A stretch of DNA of 64,000 nt. Origin: Paenibacillus sp. FSL K6-1096. Lineage in GTDB: Bacteria > Bacillota > Bacilli > Paenibacillales > Paenibacillaceae. The notes below the pieces were generated by a model that saw nothing but the letters and a program-made list of their open reading frames with translations, had not been told where the DNA came from and did no database searches. Shown piece by piece: positions 8,096 to 15,810 of this stretch; the first letter of the stretch is position 1; each line of letters starts with the position of its first letter. The DNA is taken from the NCBI RefSeq assembly GCF_037977055.1, contig NZ_CP150274.1, positions 3,286,001 through 3,350,000 on the forward strand, written 5' to 3'. The position numbers and the translations under genes were made by a program.

Positions 8096-9490
8096 ATGAA
8101 GTCTGCAACCACGATTCGCGATCAAATAACCGCTTATTTGTCTGAACAAGGTCTGTCCATTAATCAGTTCGCCATAGCTTCAGGAATCAATTCCGGCACA
8201 CTCAGCCGTGTAATCAAAGACCAGCAGCCGATTGCCATGGATCATCTGGAGCGGATCACCCGTGGAATGAACCTGCCGGAGGATTACTTCTACAGCTTAT
8301 ATGTGGACGAGTGCTTTCACCGTTCTCCCCCTACCTGGCGGCGTCTGCGGCCGTTCATTGAACGTTCTGCAGCGCTTGGCCGGCTTGACTGCGTGGAGCA
8401 GGTCGTTCAGAGTCTGCTGGATAATCTGGTCTATGCCCCCATGCTGTTTGAGGTTGCTGAGGGGTTATTTGAGCAGGGACTCTGGCAAGCAGCGGGACTG
8501 CTGTATAAGAATGTGAGTCTCAGTGAGAAGTATCAGAACTCCGAGCGGCTGGCCATCTGCCAGTACCGCCTGTTCAAGATTGGGCTGGGTGACGATCAGA
8601 GCGTGAATCTGCGGGAGGCCATCCTGTTCGAATGTTACATCGACCGCCTGAATGAGGCTGACCAGCTGGATGGATTGAAGGACCTGCTCGATGTCTATTA
8701 CTCCCTGCAAAAGTGGGCCAAGGTGAACGAGCTTGCCGAGAAGCTGCTCCTTTTAGCGACTCTCCGTTACAATTTACACCACCGGTCGAAACGAAAAGAA
8801 GAGCATGAAAGAAATCCGCGAAGCCCGCTATATGTATATATTCTACGTTCTCATCTCTTCCTCTCCAGTGTCTGTATGGAGTACGGAGACTATAAGGCTG
8901 CAATTGAACATGTACCTCAATATACCGAAGTCAACTGGATACAAGAAAAGGATGATGAAGCGAAGAGAATTATAGCCCAGTTTAGGGAGTGGGGTACTGC
9001 CAATATCTATTTATACCGATTACTTGATGGACAATTCGAGGTTCTGGCTGATTATGTCGAATATATCTCCACCAAGCCGGACGAGATTTTCACGGCGATG
9101 TACAATATTGTAAAATCAGCGAATCGGTACGGATGGAATATTGACCCCATTCTGGAGAGGTTCTCTGACCATATTCCTTACAGAACTTATACATCCGAAT
9201 TCGGTGAGTACAACCAGCAGGTGATGGTTGATAAACATACCCGGTTTCTTGCTGAATTAGCTGCCTATTATCTGCATAGTAATAGAACTGAAGGGATTAC
9301 TTTTATCCTGCAATGTTTGGAATCCTCTGCTAAAATTAACAACGAGAGTGTAGTCATCACCTGTGTCGATCTGTTTGAGCAATTCAGGTATATAGCAGGA
9401 GATGACGAAATCGAGAGATACAAACTTCTAATCAGAGAGGTGCACAAATCTAATGAGAAAAAGACTTTTCAAGCTTCTAGTTCTGTGTAG
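8096..9490 (+). CDS. AimR/AloR-like peptide-responsive regulator
   Basis: A 464-residue cytoplasmic regulator. Residues about 8-60 form an XRE-type helix-turn-helix (LSINQFAIASGINSGTLSRV). The rest is a long all-helical repeat region of TPR type, as in AimR, Rap and PlcR family receptors (for example LDCVEQVVQSLLDNLVY, WQAAGLLYKN, GDYKAAIEHV). Such proteins change DNA binding when a short imported peptide occupies the repeat groove. The context is decisive: a 46-codon secreted-peptide ORF (9453-9593) overlaps its 3' end in another frame, the usual receptor/pro-peptide layout. This N-terminal type resembles the AloR family described in Paenibacillus. Target genes are unknown. Confidence 0.82.
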   Translation: MKSATTIRDQITAYLSEQGLSINQFAIASGINSGTLSRVIKDQQPIAMDHLERITRGMNLPEDYFYSLYVDECFHRSPPTWRRLRPFIERSAALGRLDCVEQVVQSLLDNLVYAPMLFEVAEGLFEQGLWQAAGLLYKNVSLSEKYQNSERLAICQYRLFKIGLGDDQSVNLREAILFECYIDRLNEADQLDGLKDLLDVYYSLQKWAKVNELAEKLLLLATLRYNLHHRSKRKEEHERNPRSPLYVYILRSHLFLSSVCMEYGDYKAAIEHVPQYTEVNWIQEKDDEAKRIIAQFREWGTANIYLYRLLDGQFEVLADYVEYISTKPDEIFTAMYNIVKSANRYGWNIDPILERFSDHIPYRTYTSEFGEYNQQVMVDKHTRFLAELAAYYLHSNRTEGITFILQCLESSAKINNESVVITCVDLFEQFRYIAGDDEIERYKLLIREVHKSNEKKTFQASSSV

Positions 9491-9593
9491 TTTGGCCGCA
9501 GTAATTAGTTCCACCGCAGGAGCTTTTGAGATTATAGCAAGCAGTAATACACAATACTCACTTCAAACCATGTCTCATGGTATTGGAAGTTAA
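9453..9593 (+). CDS. Secreted pro-peptide, AloP/AimP-like pheromone
   Basis: A 46-codon ORF too short for ordinary gene calling. It starts at ATG 9453 with AGAGAGG about 12 bases upstream and overlaps the receptor gene by 38 bases in the +1 frame. The product has a textbook signal peptide: basic MRKR, hydrophobic core FKLLVLCSLAAVISS, and a cleavage site after AGA. The exported tail is about 20 residues, ending TMSHGIGS. In AimP and Phr-type systems the active pheromone is the C-terminal 5 to 10 residues, released by extracellular proteases, so the predicted signal is within the last six to eight residues here. Processing is inferred. Confidence 0.75.
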   Translation: MRKRLFKLLVLCSLAAVISSTAGAFEIIASSNTQYSLQTMSHGIGS

Positions 9594-9724
9594 ATGACCC
9601 TTTCGCCCTTAACTACATATTAGCATCCCCAATGCCTGGCCCCAATCCGGAACGCGATAAAAGGGTCAGTGACGCTATTGCCAAGTTGAAAAAGGAACGT
9701 TCGTCTGCCCGGGTTCGCCAATAA
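9549..9724 (+). other. Open frame without start after the pheromone gene
   Basis: Frame 3 of the plus strand is open from the stop at 9546-9548 to TAA at 9722-9724 and encodes a protein-like tail (NDPFALNYILASP, then a charged helix DKRVSDAIAKLKKE). The only ATG is at 9632, giving 30 residues without a clear ribosome binding site. It could be the remnant of a longer peptide gene fused by frameshift to the upstream signal sequence, or a short unknown gene. A terminator follows immediately. Confidence 0.35.
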
Positions 9725-9741
9725 AAAGGCGGGCCTTTTTT
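9723..9741 (+). terminator. Terminator of the receptor/pheromone unit
   Basis: AAAAAGG (9723-9729) pairs with CCTTTTT (9734-9740) across a four-base loop and ends in T residues. It closes the plus-strand unit and may also act on the minus-strand gene that ends at 9764. Confidence 0.6.
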
Positions 9742-9763
9742 ATATAGCAATATACATTCCGGC

Positions 9764-10396
9764 CTACTTCCCAAGAGTTCTCTGAACTTTGTCCTTAAAC
9801 TGCTGTTCATTGACTACTTGAACATCTTTGGAATTCATCTTCTTCTCATTGTCTTTCAGGAAATCGGCGGTTAATTCCTTGTCTTCGATATCTTCAAGCT
9901 GTTTATCATAGTACGATAGCTTCAGCAGCTGGCCTGTACCGGAGTCCTTATACATTCCCGTTTCTTCTCCCAGAATCCAATAGGTATTGGGTTCATCGAT
10001 GCCAACCGCCTTCTTCAGGAATAGGACATAACGTTCTTTTTCTGAAAACAAATCATTGTCGTTAAACCTCCACTCGCTGTTACCTTGTTGAAGGATATGA
10101 ATTTGATCCGTATTTAGCGCTGGATCGGGTTTAAGCTGCTCAAGAATTTTGGCCTGAAAAAGGGTTTTCGGTGACGGCTCAGATAATTCTCTTGCCTTAT
10201 TCTCAACTTCGATCTTGACCACCAAATCAGAGTTGTCGAGAGCCTCTTCAAAATCATACACTTGAAGTGTCGATTGCATTGTTTTTTGAACAGGTTGTTC
10301 TGGTTCTGCTTTCTCTTTTTTATTTACGGCGACACTCAATATGATAGACAGAGCTACGACACACCGCACGCCAATTAATACATACTTACGCTTCAT
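9764..10396 (-). CDS. Secreted protein of unknown function
   Basis: A 210-residue protein with a basic N terminus (MKRKY) and one hydrophobic segment at about 6-24 that serves as signal peptide or anchor. There is no lipobox cysteine. The mature part is hydrophilic with an even mixture of strands and helices (DFEEALDNSDLVVKIEV, KERYVLFLKKA, NTYWILGEETGMYKD). I do not recognise a family with confidence. It is a monocistronic minus-strand gene convergent with the AloR-like unit, with AAGGAGGACG ahead of its ATG. Confidence 0.7.
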   Translation of the reverse strand: MKRKYVLIGVRCVVALSIILSVAVNKKEKAEPEQPVQKTMQSTLQVYDFEEALDNSDLVVKIEVENKARELSEPSPKTLFQAKILEQLKPDPALNTDQIHILQQGNSEWRFNDNDLFSEKERYVLFLKKAVGIDEPNTYWILGEETGMYKDSGTGQLLKLSYYDKQLEDIEDKELTADFLKDNEKKMNSKDVQVVNEQQFKDKVQRTLGK

Positions 10397-10462
10397 GCTA
10401 GTCGTCCTCCTTAGAAATTCCGCTTAAGCTCTCACCTAAACATAGGTTACCATAAAAATACC

Positions 10463-10500
10463 AAAACCCCCGCCTGCGCACACGCACATAACGGGGGTTT
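10463..10500 (-). terminator. Terminator of the pot operon
   Basis: AAAACCCCCG (10463-10472) and CGGGGGTTT (10492-10500) form a GC-rich stem. Read on the minus strand it ends in TTTT, 25 bases after the potD stop. Confidence 0.8.
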
Positions 10501-10524
10501 CACTGCCGGCCTACAACTTGCCGG

Positions 10525-11598
10525 TTACTTCTTATTCATCTTGAACATCAGGAACAGTTCATTATAGTGGGCGAGCATCCGCTTGCCGAGGTTATCGTAG
10601 ACCTCCAGGCGGTCGGTGAGCCCGGCGGGCGGGTAGAAGCGTTCGTCGCCGGAGATGTCCTCCGGCAGGAGCTTCAGCGCGGGCACATTCGGCGTGGAGT
10701 AGCCGACGTATTCCGCGTTCTGGGCCGCGACCTCGGGGCGGAGCATGAAGTTGATGAACTTGTGCGCGCCTTCGACATTGCCGGCGGTACGCGGAATGAC
10801 CATGTTATCGAACCATTTGTTCGAGCCTTCCTCCGGCACGATGTAATCGAGCTTGTCGTTATCGTCCATAATCTCCGAAGCATCGCCGGACCAGACGATA
10901 CCGACTGCCGCTTCTTCGTTGGCGAGCAGCATTTTGACCTCGTCACCGACAATCGCCTTCACGTTCGGAGACAGCTTGTTCAGCTTGGCCAGCGCCTCCT
11001 GCAGATGCGCCTCATTCGTGTCGTTGACCGAGTAGTGCAGGCTGTTCAGCGCCATGCCCATGACCTCACGGGCACCGTCCACCAGGAAGATGTTATTCTT
11101 CAGCCGCTTATCCCACAGGGAATCCCAGCTGCTGAAGTCGATGCCCTTCGTCATCTCCGGGTTGAAGATGATCCCCACCGTTCCCCAGAAATAAGGGACC
11201 GAATACTTATTGCCGGGATCGAAGGACAGATCCATGAACTTGGCATCGATGTTGGCGAGATTCGGCAGCTTGCTGTGATCCAGCGGCAGCAGCAGATTCT
11301 CCTCCCGCATCTTAGCGATAGCATAATCGGAGGGGACTACGACATCGAAGATCGTACCGCCCTGCTCCACCTTGGTCAGCATCGCTTCATTGGAATCGAA
11401 CGTCTGATAAATGACCGTAATTCCGGTCTCCTCCTGGAATTGCTTCAGCAGGTCGGGGTCCACGTAGTCACCCCAGTTGTAGATCGTCAGCGTATTGCCG
11501 CCTGAATAACCCTGGGCTGAGTTCAGCCGGGAGGCCAGAAACATCAGCCCGAAGGCGACGATCAGAATGGCCAGAAATGTATTCACTAACTGCTTCAT
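10525..11598 (-). CDS. potD: Spermidine/putrescine-binding protein PotD
   Basis: A 357-residue extracellular solute-binding protein of the PotD/PotF family, with LTIYNWGDYVDPDLLKQFQEETGI near the N terminus, FDVVVPSDYAIAKM and a C-terminal DNLGKRMLAHYNELF. It delivers polyamines to the PotBC channel. The N terminus has a hydrophobic segment (about 5-24) but no lipobox cysteine, whereas most Gram-positive binding proteins are lipoproteins. It is probably held by an uncleaved helix or released. Its start codon overlaps the potC stop by 4 bases (ATGA). Last gene of potABCD. Confidence 0.93.
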   Translation of the reverse strand: MKQLVNTFLAILIVAFGLMFLASRLNSAQGYSGGNTLTIYNWGDYVDPDLLKQFQEETGITVIYQTFDSNEAMLTKVEQGGTIFDVVVPSDYAIAKMREENLLLPLDHSKLPNLANIDAKFMDLSFDPGNKYSVPYFWGTVGIIFNPEMTKGIDFSSWDSLWDKRLKNNIFLVDGAREVMGMALNSLHYSVNDTNEAHLQEALAKLNKLSPNVKAIVGDEVKMLLANEEAAVGIVWSGDASEIMDDNDKLDYIVPEEGSNKWFDNMVIPRTAGNVEGAHKFINFMLRPEVAAQNAEYVGYSTPNVPALKLLPEDISGDERFYPPAGLTDRLEVYDNLGKRMLAHYNELFLMFKMNKK

Positions 11599-12440
11599 CT
11601 AGGCACCCCCGCTTCGGCCACCGGCTCGGCAATTTGCATCGGCGGACGGCTCTTGCGCTGGTTCAGATAGTAATACCCGATAACCAGCAGAATGGTGAAA
11701 AGGAAGATCAGCGTGGACAGCGCATTAATTGACAGCGAGACCCCTTGCCGGGCGCGGGAATAGATCTCCACCGACAGGGTCGAATAGCCGTTGCCCGTGA
11801 CAAAGAAGGTGACCGCGAAATCGTCCAGGGAATAGGTCAGAGCCATGAAAAATCCGCTGAAGATACCCGGCTTGATAATCGGCAGAATGACCTTCGTCAG
11901 CACATCGCGGCGCGTAGCGCCAAGATCGCGGGCGGCATCCGTCAGGGTCGGACTCATCTCCTGCAGATGAGGCAGGATCATAATGACGGCAATCGGGATG
12001 CTGAACGCCACATGCGAGAGCAGCACGGAGGTGAAGCCCAGCTTGATCCCGACAATGGTGAACAGAATCAGGAACGAGGCTCCGATAATGACGTCTGGAC
12101 TGACGATCAGCACATTGTTCAGCGAGAGCAGCGTGTTCTTCGCCCGGCGGCTGCGGACATGATGAATCGCCAGCGCGCCGATCACCGCGATCACTGTCGC
12201 AATGGCTGAGGACAACAGCGCGATAACCAGCGTGTTAATGACGATGATCATCAGCCGGGTATCCGCCACCACCTCACGGTAATAATCCAGCGTAAAGCCC
12301 TCGAACTTATGCATCGTCCCGCCGCTGTTGAACGAGTAATACATCAGGTAGAAGATCGGCGCGTACAGCACCACGAAGACCAGCACCAGATAAAGATTGG
12401 CGATGCCGTTTTTATTTTTGACCCTACGTGTGTTCCTCAT
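11595..12440 (-). CDS. potC: Polyamine ABC permease PotC
   Basis: A 281-residue inner-membrane permease with six helices and the EAA loop ([26 protein letters not shown]) that contacts the ATPase. It matches the PotC/YdcV group by order and by N-terminal LVLVFVVLYAPIFYLMYYSFN. It overlaps potB and potD by four bases on each side, so the four subunits are translationally coupled. Confidence 0.92.
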   Translation of the reverse strand: MRNTRRVKNKNGIANLYLVLVFVVLYAPIFYLMYYSFNSGGTMHKFEGFTLDYYREVVADTRLMIIVINTLVIALLSSAIATVIAVIGALAIHHVRSRRAKNTLLSLNNVLIVSPDVIIGASFLILFTIVGIKLGFTSVLLSHVAFSIPIAVIMILPHLQEMSPTLTDAARDLGATRRDVLTKVILPIIKPGIFSGFFMALTYSLDDFAVTFFVTGNGYSTLSVEIYSRARQGVSLSINALSTLIFLFTILLVIGYYYLNQRKSRPPMQIAEPVAEAGVPR

Positions 12441-13243
12441 CCGCGCACCCCTTTCCGCGAGCCGCCCGTCAGAATCATGAACAGCGCCATAATAGCGATC
12501 AGGAATACCGCAACGGTAGAGCCCATGCCCCAGTCCTGCGTAACCAGGAAGTGCTGCTCAATGGCCGTACCGAGCGTAATGACCCGGTTCCCGGCAATCA
12601 GCCGCGTAATCATGAACAGCGACAGCGCCGGAATGAATACCGCCATGCAGCCGGAGCGCACACCCGAGATCGTCAGCGGGAAGACCACCCGCCGGAACGT
12701 CGTCCAGCCCGAGGCGCCCAGATCGCGCGCCGCATCGACCAGCGACAGGTTCATTTCCTCCAGTGCGCTGAAGATCGGCAGAATCATGAACGGAATGAAA
12801 ATATACACCGACACGAACACAAAACTAAAGCCTGTGAACAGGATCTGCTGTTCGCCCAGCCCGAGCAGGTCCAGGAAGTTGTTGACCGGGCCGAAGGTGC
12901 CGAAGATGCCGATGAAGGCATACGTCTTCAGCAGCAGATTGATCCAGGTCGGCAAAATAATCAGCAGCAGCCAGAGCTGCTTGTGCTTGGTGCGCGTCAG
13001 CAGATAAGCGGCCGGATACGCCACCAGCAGCGAGAACAGCGTGATCAGAAAAGCATACCAGAACGAATTCAGCATCATCCGCATATACACCGGCGTGAAG
13101 AAGTTAACGTAATTGTCCAGCGTCAGCTTCCCGTCCAGATCGAACAGGGAATAATAGACCACCAGCAGCACCGGGGCAATGACAAACAGCGCGATCCACA
13201 GATAGTAGGGGATGAGGTAATACGATTTGCCCTTACTGTTCAT
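12437..13243 (-). CDS. potB: Polyamine ABC permease PotB
   Basis: A 268-residue permease starting at [19 protein letters not shown] (13243), where the true hydrophobic N terminus begins. The frame stays open further upstream, but that part lies within potA and looks like shadow sequence. It has six helices and the EAA loop ([26 protein letters not shown]). The start lies 11 bases inside potA. With PotC it forms the polyamine channel. Confidence 0.92.
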   Translation of the reverse strand: MNSKGKSYYLIPYYLWIALFVIAPVLLVVYYSLFDLDGKLTLDNYVNFFTPVYMRMMLNSFWYAFLITLFSLLVAYPAAYLLTRTKHKQLWLLLIILPTWINLLLKTYAFIGIFGTFGPVNNFLDLLGLGEQQILFTGFSFVFVSVYIFIPFMILPIFSALEEMNLSLVDAARDLGASGWTTFRRVVFPLTISGVRSGCMAVFIPALSLFMITRLIAGNRVITLGTAIEQHFLVTQDWGMGSTVAVFLIAIMALFMILTGGSRKGVRG

Positions 13244-14357
13244 GGCTCTCCACCTCGCCGTAGGCCTCCAGACGCTTGTCGAACTCTTCCTCCGTTTCAC
13301 CGAAGCGCATGACATGAATGGCCTCCGGGTCAAAATACAGGCCGATCTCAGAGCCCACCTCCGCCTTGCGGGTAGAATGAACGAGCCATTCATGGCCCGA
13401 GCCGTCATAACAGCTGATCTCGTAATGCACGCCGCGGAACAGCTGCGAGTCCACACGGACCTTCAGCTTGCCCGCCTCAACAGTAGCAATCTCCAGATCC
13501 TCGGGACGGATGACAATCTCCACCGCTTCATTCGGCCGCAGGCCGGCATCGACACACTCGAAGCGGTGGCCGTTGAATTCAACTACGTAGTCCTCAATCA
13601 TCACACCCGGCACAATGTTCGACTCTCCGATGAAGTCAGCCACGAACCGGTTGATCGGCTCATCATAGATATCGTTCGGCGTGCCGCTCTGCTCAATCCG
13701 TCCGCCGTTCATAACGAAGATCCAGTCGGACATCGCCAGCGCCTCTTCCTGGTCATGGGTGACGAAGATGAAGGTAATGCCCAGCCGCTGCTGCATCTCC
13801 CGCAAAATATACTGCATCTCGGTGCGCAGCTTCAGGTCCAGTGCAGAGAGCGGCTCATCCAGCAGCAGCACCTGCGGCTCGTTGACTATGGCGCGAGCAA
13901 TAGCCACACGCTGTCTCTGCCCGCCGGACATTTCATTAATGGCCCGCTGCTCATAGCCGACCAGGTTGACGAAGCGCAGCGCTTCCTGAACCTTTTGCCG
14001 GATGACATCCTTCTTAAGCTTCTTAATGCGCAGTCCGAAGGCCACATTCTCGAATACATTCAGGTGCGGAAACAGCGCATAATCCTGAAACACCGTATTG
14101 ACCTGCCGCTCGTTGGCGGGAATGTGGTTGATGATCTTGCCGTTTAGATAGATCGAACCCTCCGTTGGTTCCGCGAAGCCGGCGATCAGCCGCAGGATGG
14201 TCGTTTTACCGCAGCCCGAGGGGCCCAGCAGAGTGTAGAATTTACCGCGTTCAATTTCAAAGCTGACGCCTTTGAGTACAGGCTCTTCATCGTCATATTG
14301 CTTAATGACCTGATCAAAAGAAATAATAGTGCCTTCCGGGGTAGCTATAGCTAACAA
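13233..14357 (-). CDS. potA: Polyamine ABC ATPase PotA
   Basis: A 374-residue ATPase with Walker [10 protein letters not shown], signature [14 protein letters not shown], Walker [13 protein letters not shown] and a C-terminal TOBE-type domain ([14 protein letters not shown]) typical of PotA and other MOI importers. The only likely start is TTG at 14357, which directly abuts GGGAGG; the unusually short spacing may reflect coupling with the leader ORF that ends at 14364, seven bases earlier. First structural gene of potABCD. Confidence 0.92.
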   Translation of the reverse strand: MLAIATPEGTIISFDQVIKQYDDEEPVLKGVSFEIERGKFYTLLGPSGCGKTTILRLIAGFAEPTEGSIYLNGKIINHIPANERQVNTVFQDYALFPHLNVFENVAFGLRIKKLKKDVIRQKVQEALRFVNLVGYEQRAINEMSGGQRQRVAIARAIVNEPQVLLLDEPLSALDLKLRTEMQYILREMQQRLGITFIFVTHDQEEALAMSDWIFVMNGGRIEQSGTPNDIYDEPINRFVADFIGESNIVPGVMIEDYVVEFNGHRFECVDAGLRPNEAVEIVIRPEDLEIATVEAGKLKVRVDSQLFRGVHYEISCYDGSGHEWLVHSTRKAEVGSEIGLYFDPEAIHVMRFGETEEEFDKRLEAYGEVESHEQ

Positions 14358-14363
14358 CCTCCC

Positions 14364-14450
14364 TTACCTTATGTAGGTACAACCTATTTTACCCGCTTCC
14401 TGCGGGAGACAATCCGGCCGGAACCAGCCCGGGTGCCACATAAGCGACAT
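14364..14450 (-). CDS. Short leader ORF upstream of potA
   Basis: A 28-codon ORF in the potA leader, MSLMWHPGWFRPDCLPQEAG at its start, ending TAA six bases before the potA TTG. GGGAGGAA lies just ahead; the second Met (14441) has the better spacing. The arrangement suggests translational coupling or a regulatory leader peptide. No homology is claimed. Confidence 0.4.
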   Translation of the reverse strand: MSLMWHPGWFRPDCLPQEAGKIGCTYIR

Positions 14451-14476
14451 TTCCTCCCTCGGTTCGACAGACTTCC

Positions 14477-14505
14477 ATAATATATAGCATAAAGGAATCG
14501 TGCAA
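14477..14505 (-). promoter_or_regulatory. Promoter of the pot operon
   Basis: On the minus strand TTGCAC (14505-14500) and TATTAT (14482-14477) are 17 bases apart, about 120 bases ahead of the potA start. The resulting leader carries the short ORF at 14364-14450. Confidence 0.6.
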
Positions 14506-14593
14506 CATATGCGATAGCTTACATTGTGAAACCGCGCACAAAAACTTAACAAGTTCGTAAAATCTTGCCCGCCTCCAGCCTGTTTTGAGGTGC

Positions 14594-14599
14594 TATAAT
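14594..14599 (+). promoter_or_regulatory. Extended -10 element for the FUSC-type gene
   Basis: TGCTATAAT gives an extended -10 element about 48 bases ahead of the start codon at 14647. No clear -35 box is seen, as is common for this promoter type. Confidence 0.45.
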
Positions 14600-14646
14600 G
14601 AAAACGGATGAAAACCATAAAATTTTTCCTATTTACATGAAAGAAG

Positions 14647-15759
14647 ATGACAAACATGAACGAGGGCCTGCAGGAGCGCCTTGAAAAGTTCGGATTATCC
14701 CTATATATGATACGGATTACGCTCGCCGCTTCGCTCTCGTGGCTGGCCGTGCACATCATCTACGGAGACCATTACCTCTACTTCGCGCCGCTGGCGGCGA
14801 TTCTGATTACCCAGAGCAGTGTCAAGGCCTCCCTGGAGAAAGGTGTCTACCGCATGACCGGCGTGGTCCTTGGCGGCATCGTCAGCCTGATCGTGGGCAA
14901 GTTCTTCGATGTGGGCGCACTGTCGATCCTGCTGATGCTGCTGATCGGTATCGGTGTAGCCACCGCCTGCCGGATCAATATCCAGGCTGTCTCGCAGGTC
15001 GGCGTCACTTCAGTCCTTGCACTCACCTTCTATCATGACCAATATATCGTCTGGAGAGTCGCCGAGACGCTGATCGGCGTGCTGATTGCCTTGATTATCA
15101 ATATGATTATCGTGCCGCCCAAGAGCTTCGTCAAGGTGAAGGACCTGGCGCTGAAGGGCAGCCTGACGTTATCCGATGCCTTGACCGGACTCGCCGCAAG
15201 CGGGCGGGATGCCGCACAGGCCAAGAAGGCCCTTGAAGCTTCGGGCGAGCTGCTGAAGAAGAGCGAACGGCTACAGAAGGAGATCCATTATACTTTATCT
15301 CATTACCAGTGCCGCAAGGACATCGGTAAGCTGTCACAATCAACCTCGCATCTGATCAAGGTTCATGCCTATGTCAAAGGCATTGCCGAAGAGATCGCCC
15401 TGCTGCCGGCCCATTATGCCGCAGCCGACTGGATGCTGGAGGTCCTGAGCGCAACCTCAGACTGCATCGCCCTGTACGGCACCCGGACATTGTCAGATGC
15501 TGAAACCGGCGGACGTTCACTCCCTGAGAGCCTGAGACGGGCCCGCGATCTGCAGCTGGCCTGGTATGCGGAGCTGCAGGACCAATGCCCGCTGGCCGCC
15601 TTCCGCGACCTCGGTGCAGTGTTCTCCCACCTGAACCGGATTCTTGAAGAGATTGAACGGGCAGATTACGCGGCACTCTCGGCCGCACCGCAGCCCGTCA
15701 AGGCCCATCCTGCACGGGCTATACAATTCATACAAAAGGGACTCTTCCACAAGCTTTAA
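14647..15759 (+). CDS. FUSC-like / aromatic acid exporter family protein
   Basis: A 370-residue membrane protein. The N-terminal 160 residues hold about five helices in the pattern of aromatic-acid exporter and FUSC-type proteins (YFAPLAAILITQSSVKASLEKGVYRMTGVVLGG and the closing NMIIVPP), followed by a helical soluble domain of about 200 residues. The family includes AaeB-like efflux proteins, but substrates of the Firmicute members are largely unknown. It is monocistronic, divergent from potABCD, and its stop codon lies in the loop of its terminator. Confidence 0.8.
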   Translation: MTNMNEGLQERLEKFGLSLYMIRITLAASLSWLAVHIIYGDHYLYFAPLAAILITQSSVKASLEKGVYRMTGVVLGGIVSLIVGKFFDVGALSILLMLLIGIGVATACRINIQAVSQVGVTSVLALTFYHDQYIVWRVAETLIGVLIALIINMIIVPPKSFVKVKDLALKGSLTLSDALTGLAASGRDAAQAKKALEASGELLKKSERLQKEIHYTLSHYQCRKDIGKLSQSTSHLIKVHAYVKGIAEEIALLPAHYAAADWMLEVLSATSDCIALYGTRTLSDAETGGRSLPESLRRARDLQLAWYAELQDQCPLAAFRDLGAVFSHLNRILEEIERADYAALSAAPQPVKAHPARAIQFIQKGLFHKL

Positions 15760-15780
15760 GCCTGGAAGCGTCCCTTTTTT
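15734..15780 (+). terminator. Bidirectional terminator containing a stop codon
   Basis: AAAAGGGAC and a nearby CTTCC arm pair with GGAAG and GTCCCTTTTTT. The stop codon of the FUSC-type gene (15757-15759) is in the loop. Read backwards it ends in TTTT and can serve the allophanate hydrolase gene that stops at 15811. Confidence 0.75.
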
Positions 15781-15810
15781 CTGCCTTATGCTATTTTACC
15801 CCATTCACAA

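Noticed and set aside
10567-11505. 312-codon plus-strand ORF
   Set aside because: Antisense shadow of potD in GC-rich codons; composition (many His, Arg, Gln, Val) is typical of such shadows.
13244-13456. N-terminal extension of PotB
   Set aside because: The extra 71 residues lie inside potA, are Arg/Ser/Cys-rich, and the hydrophobic permease start [15 protein letters not shown] fits better at 13243.
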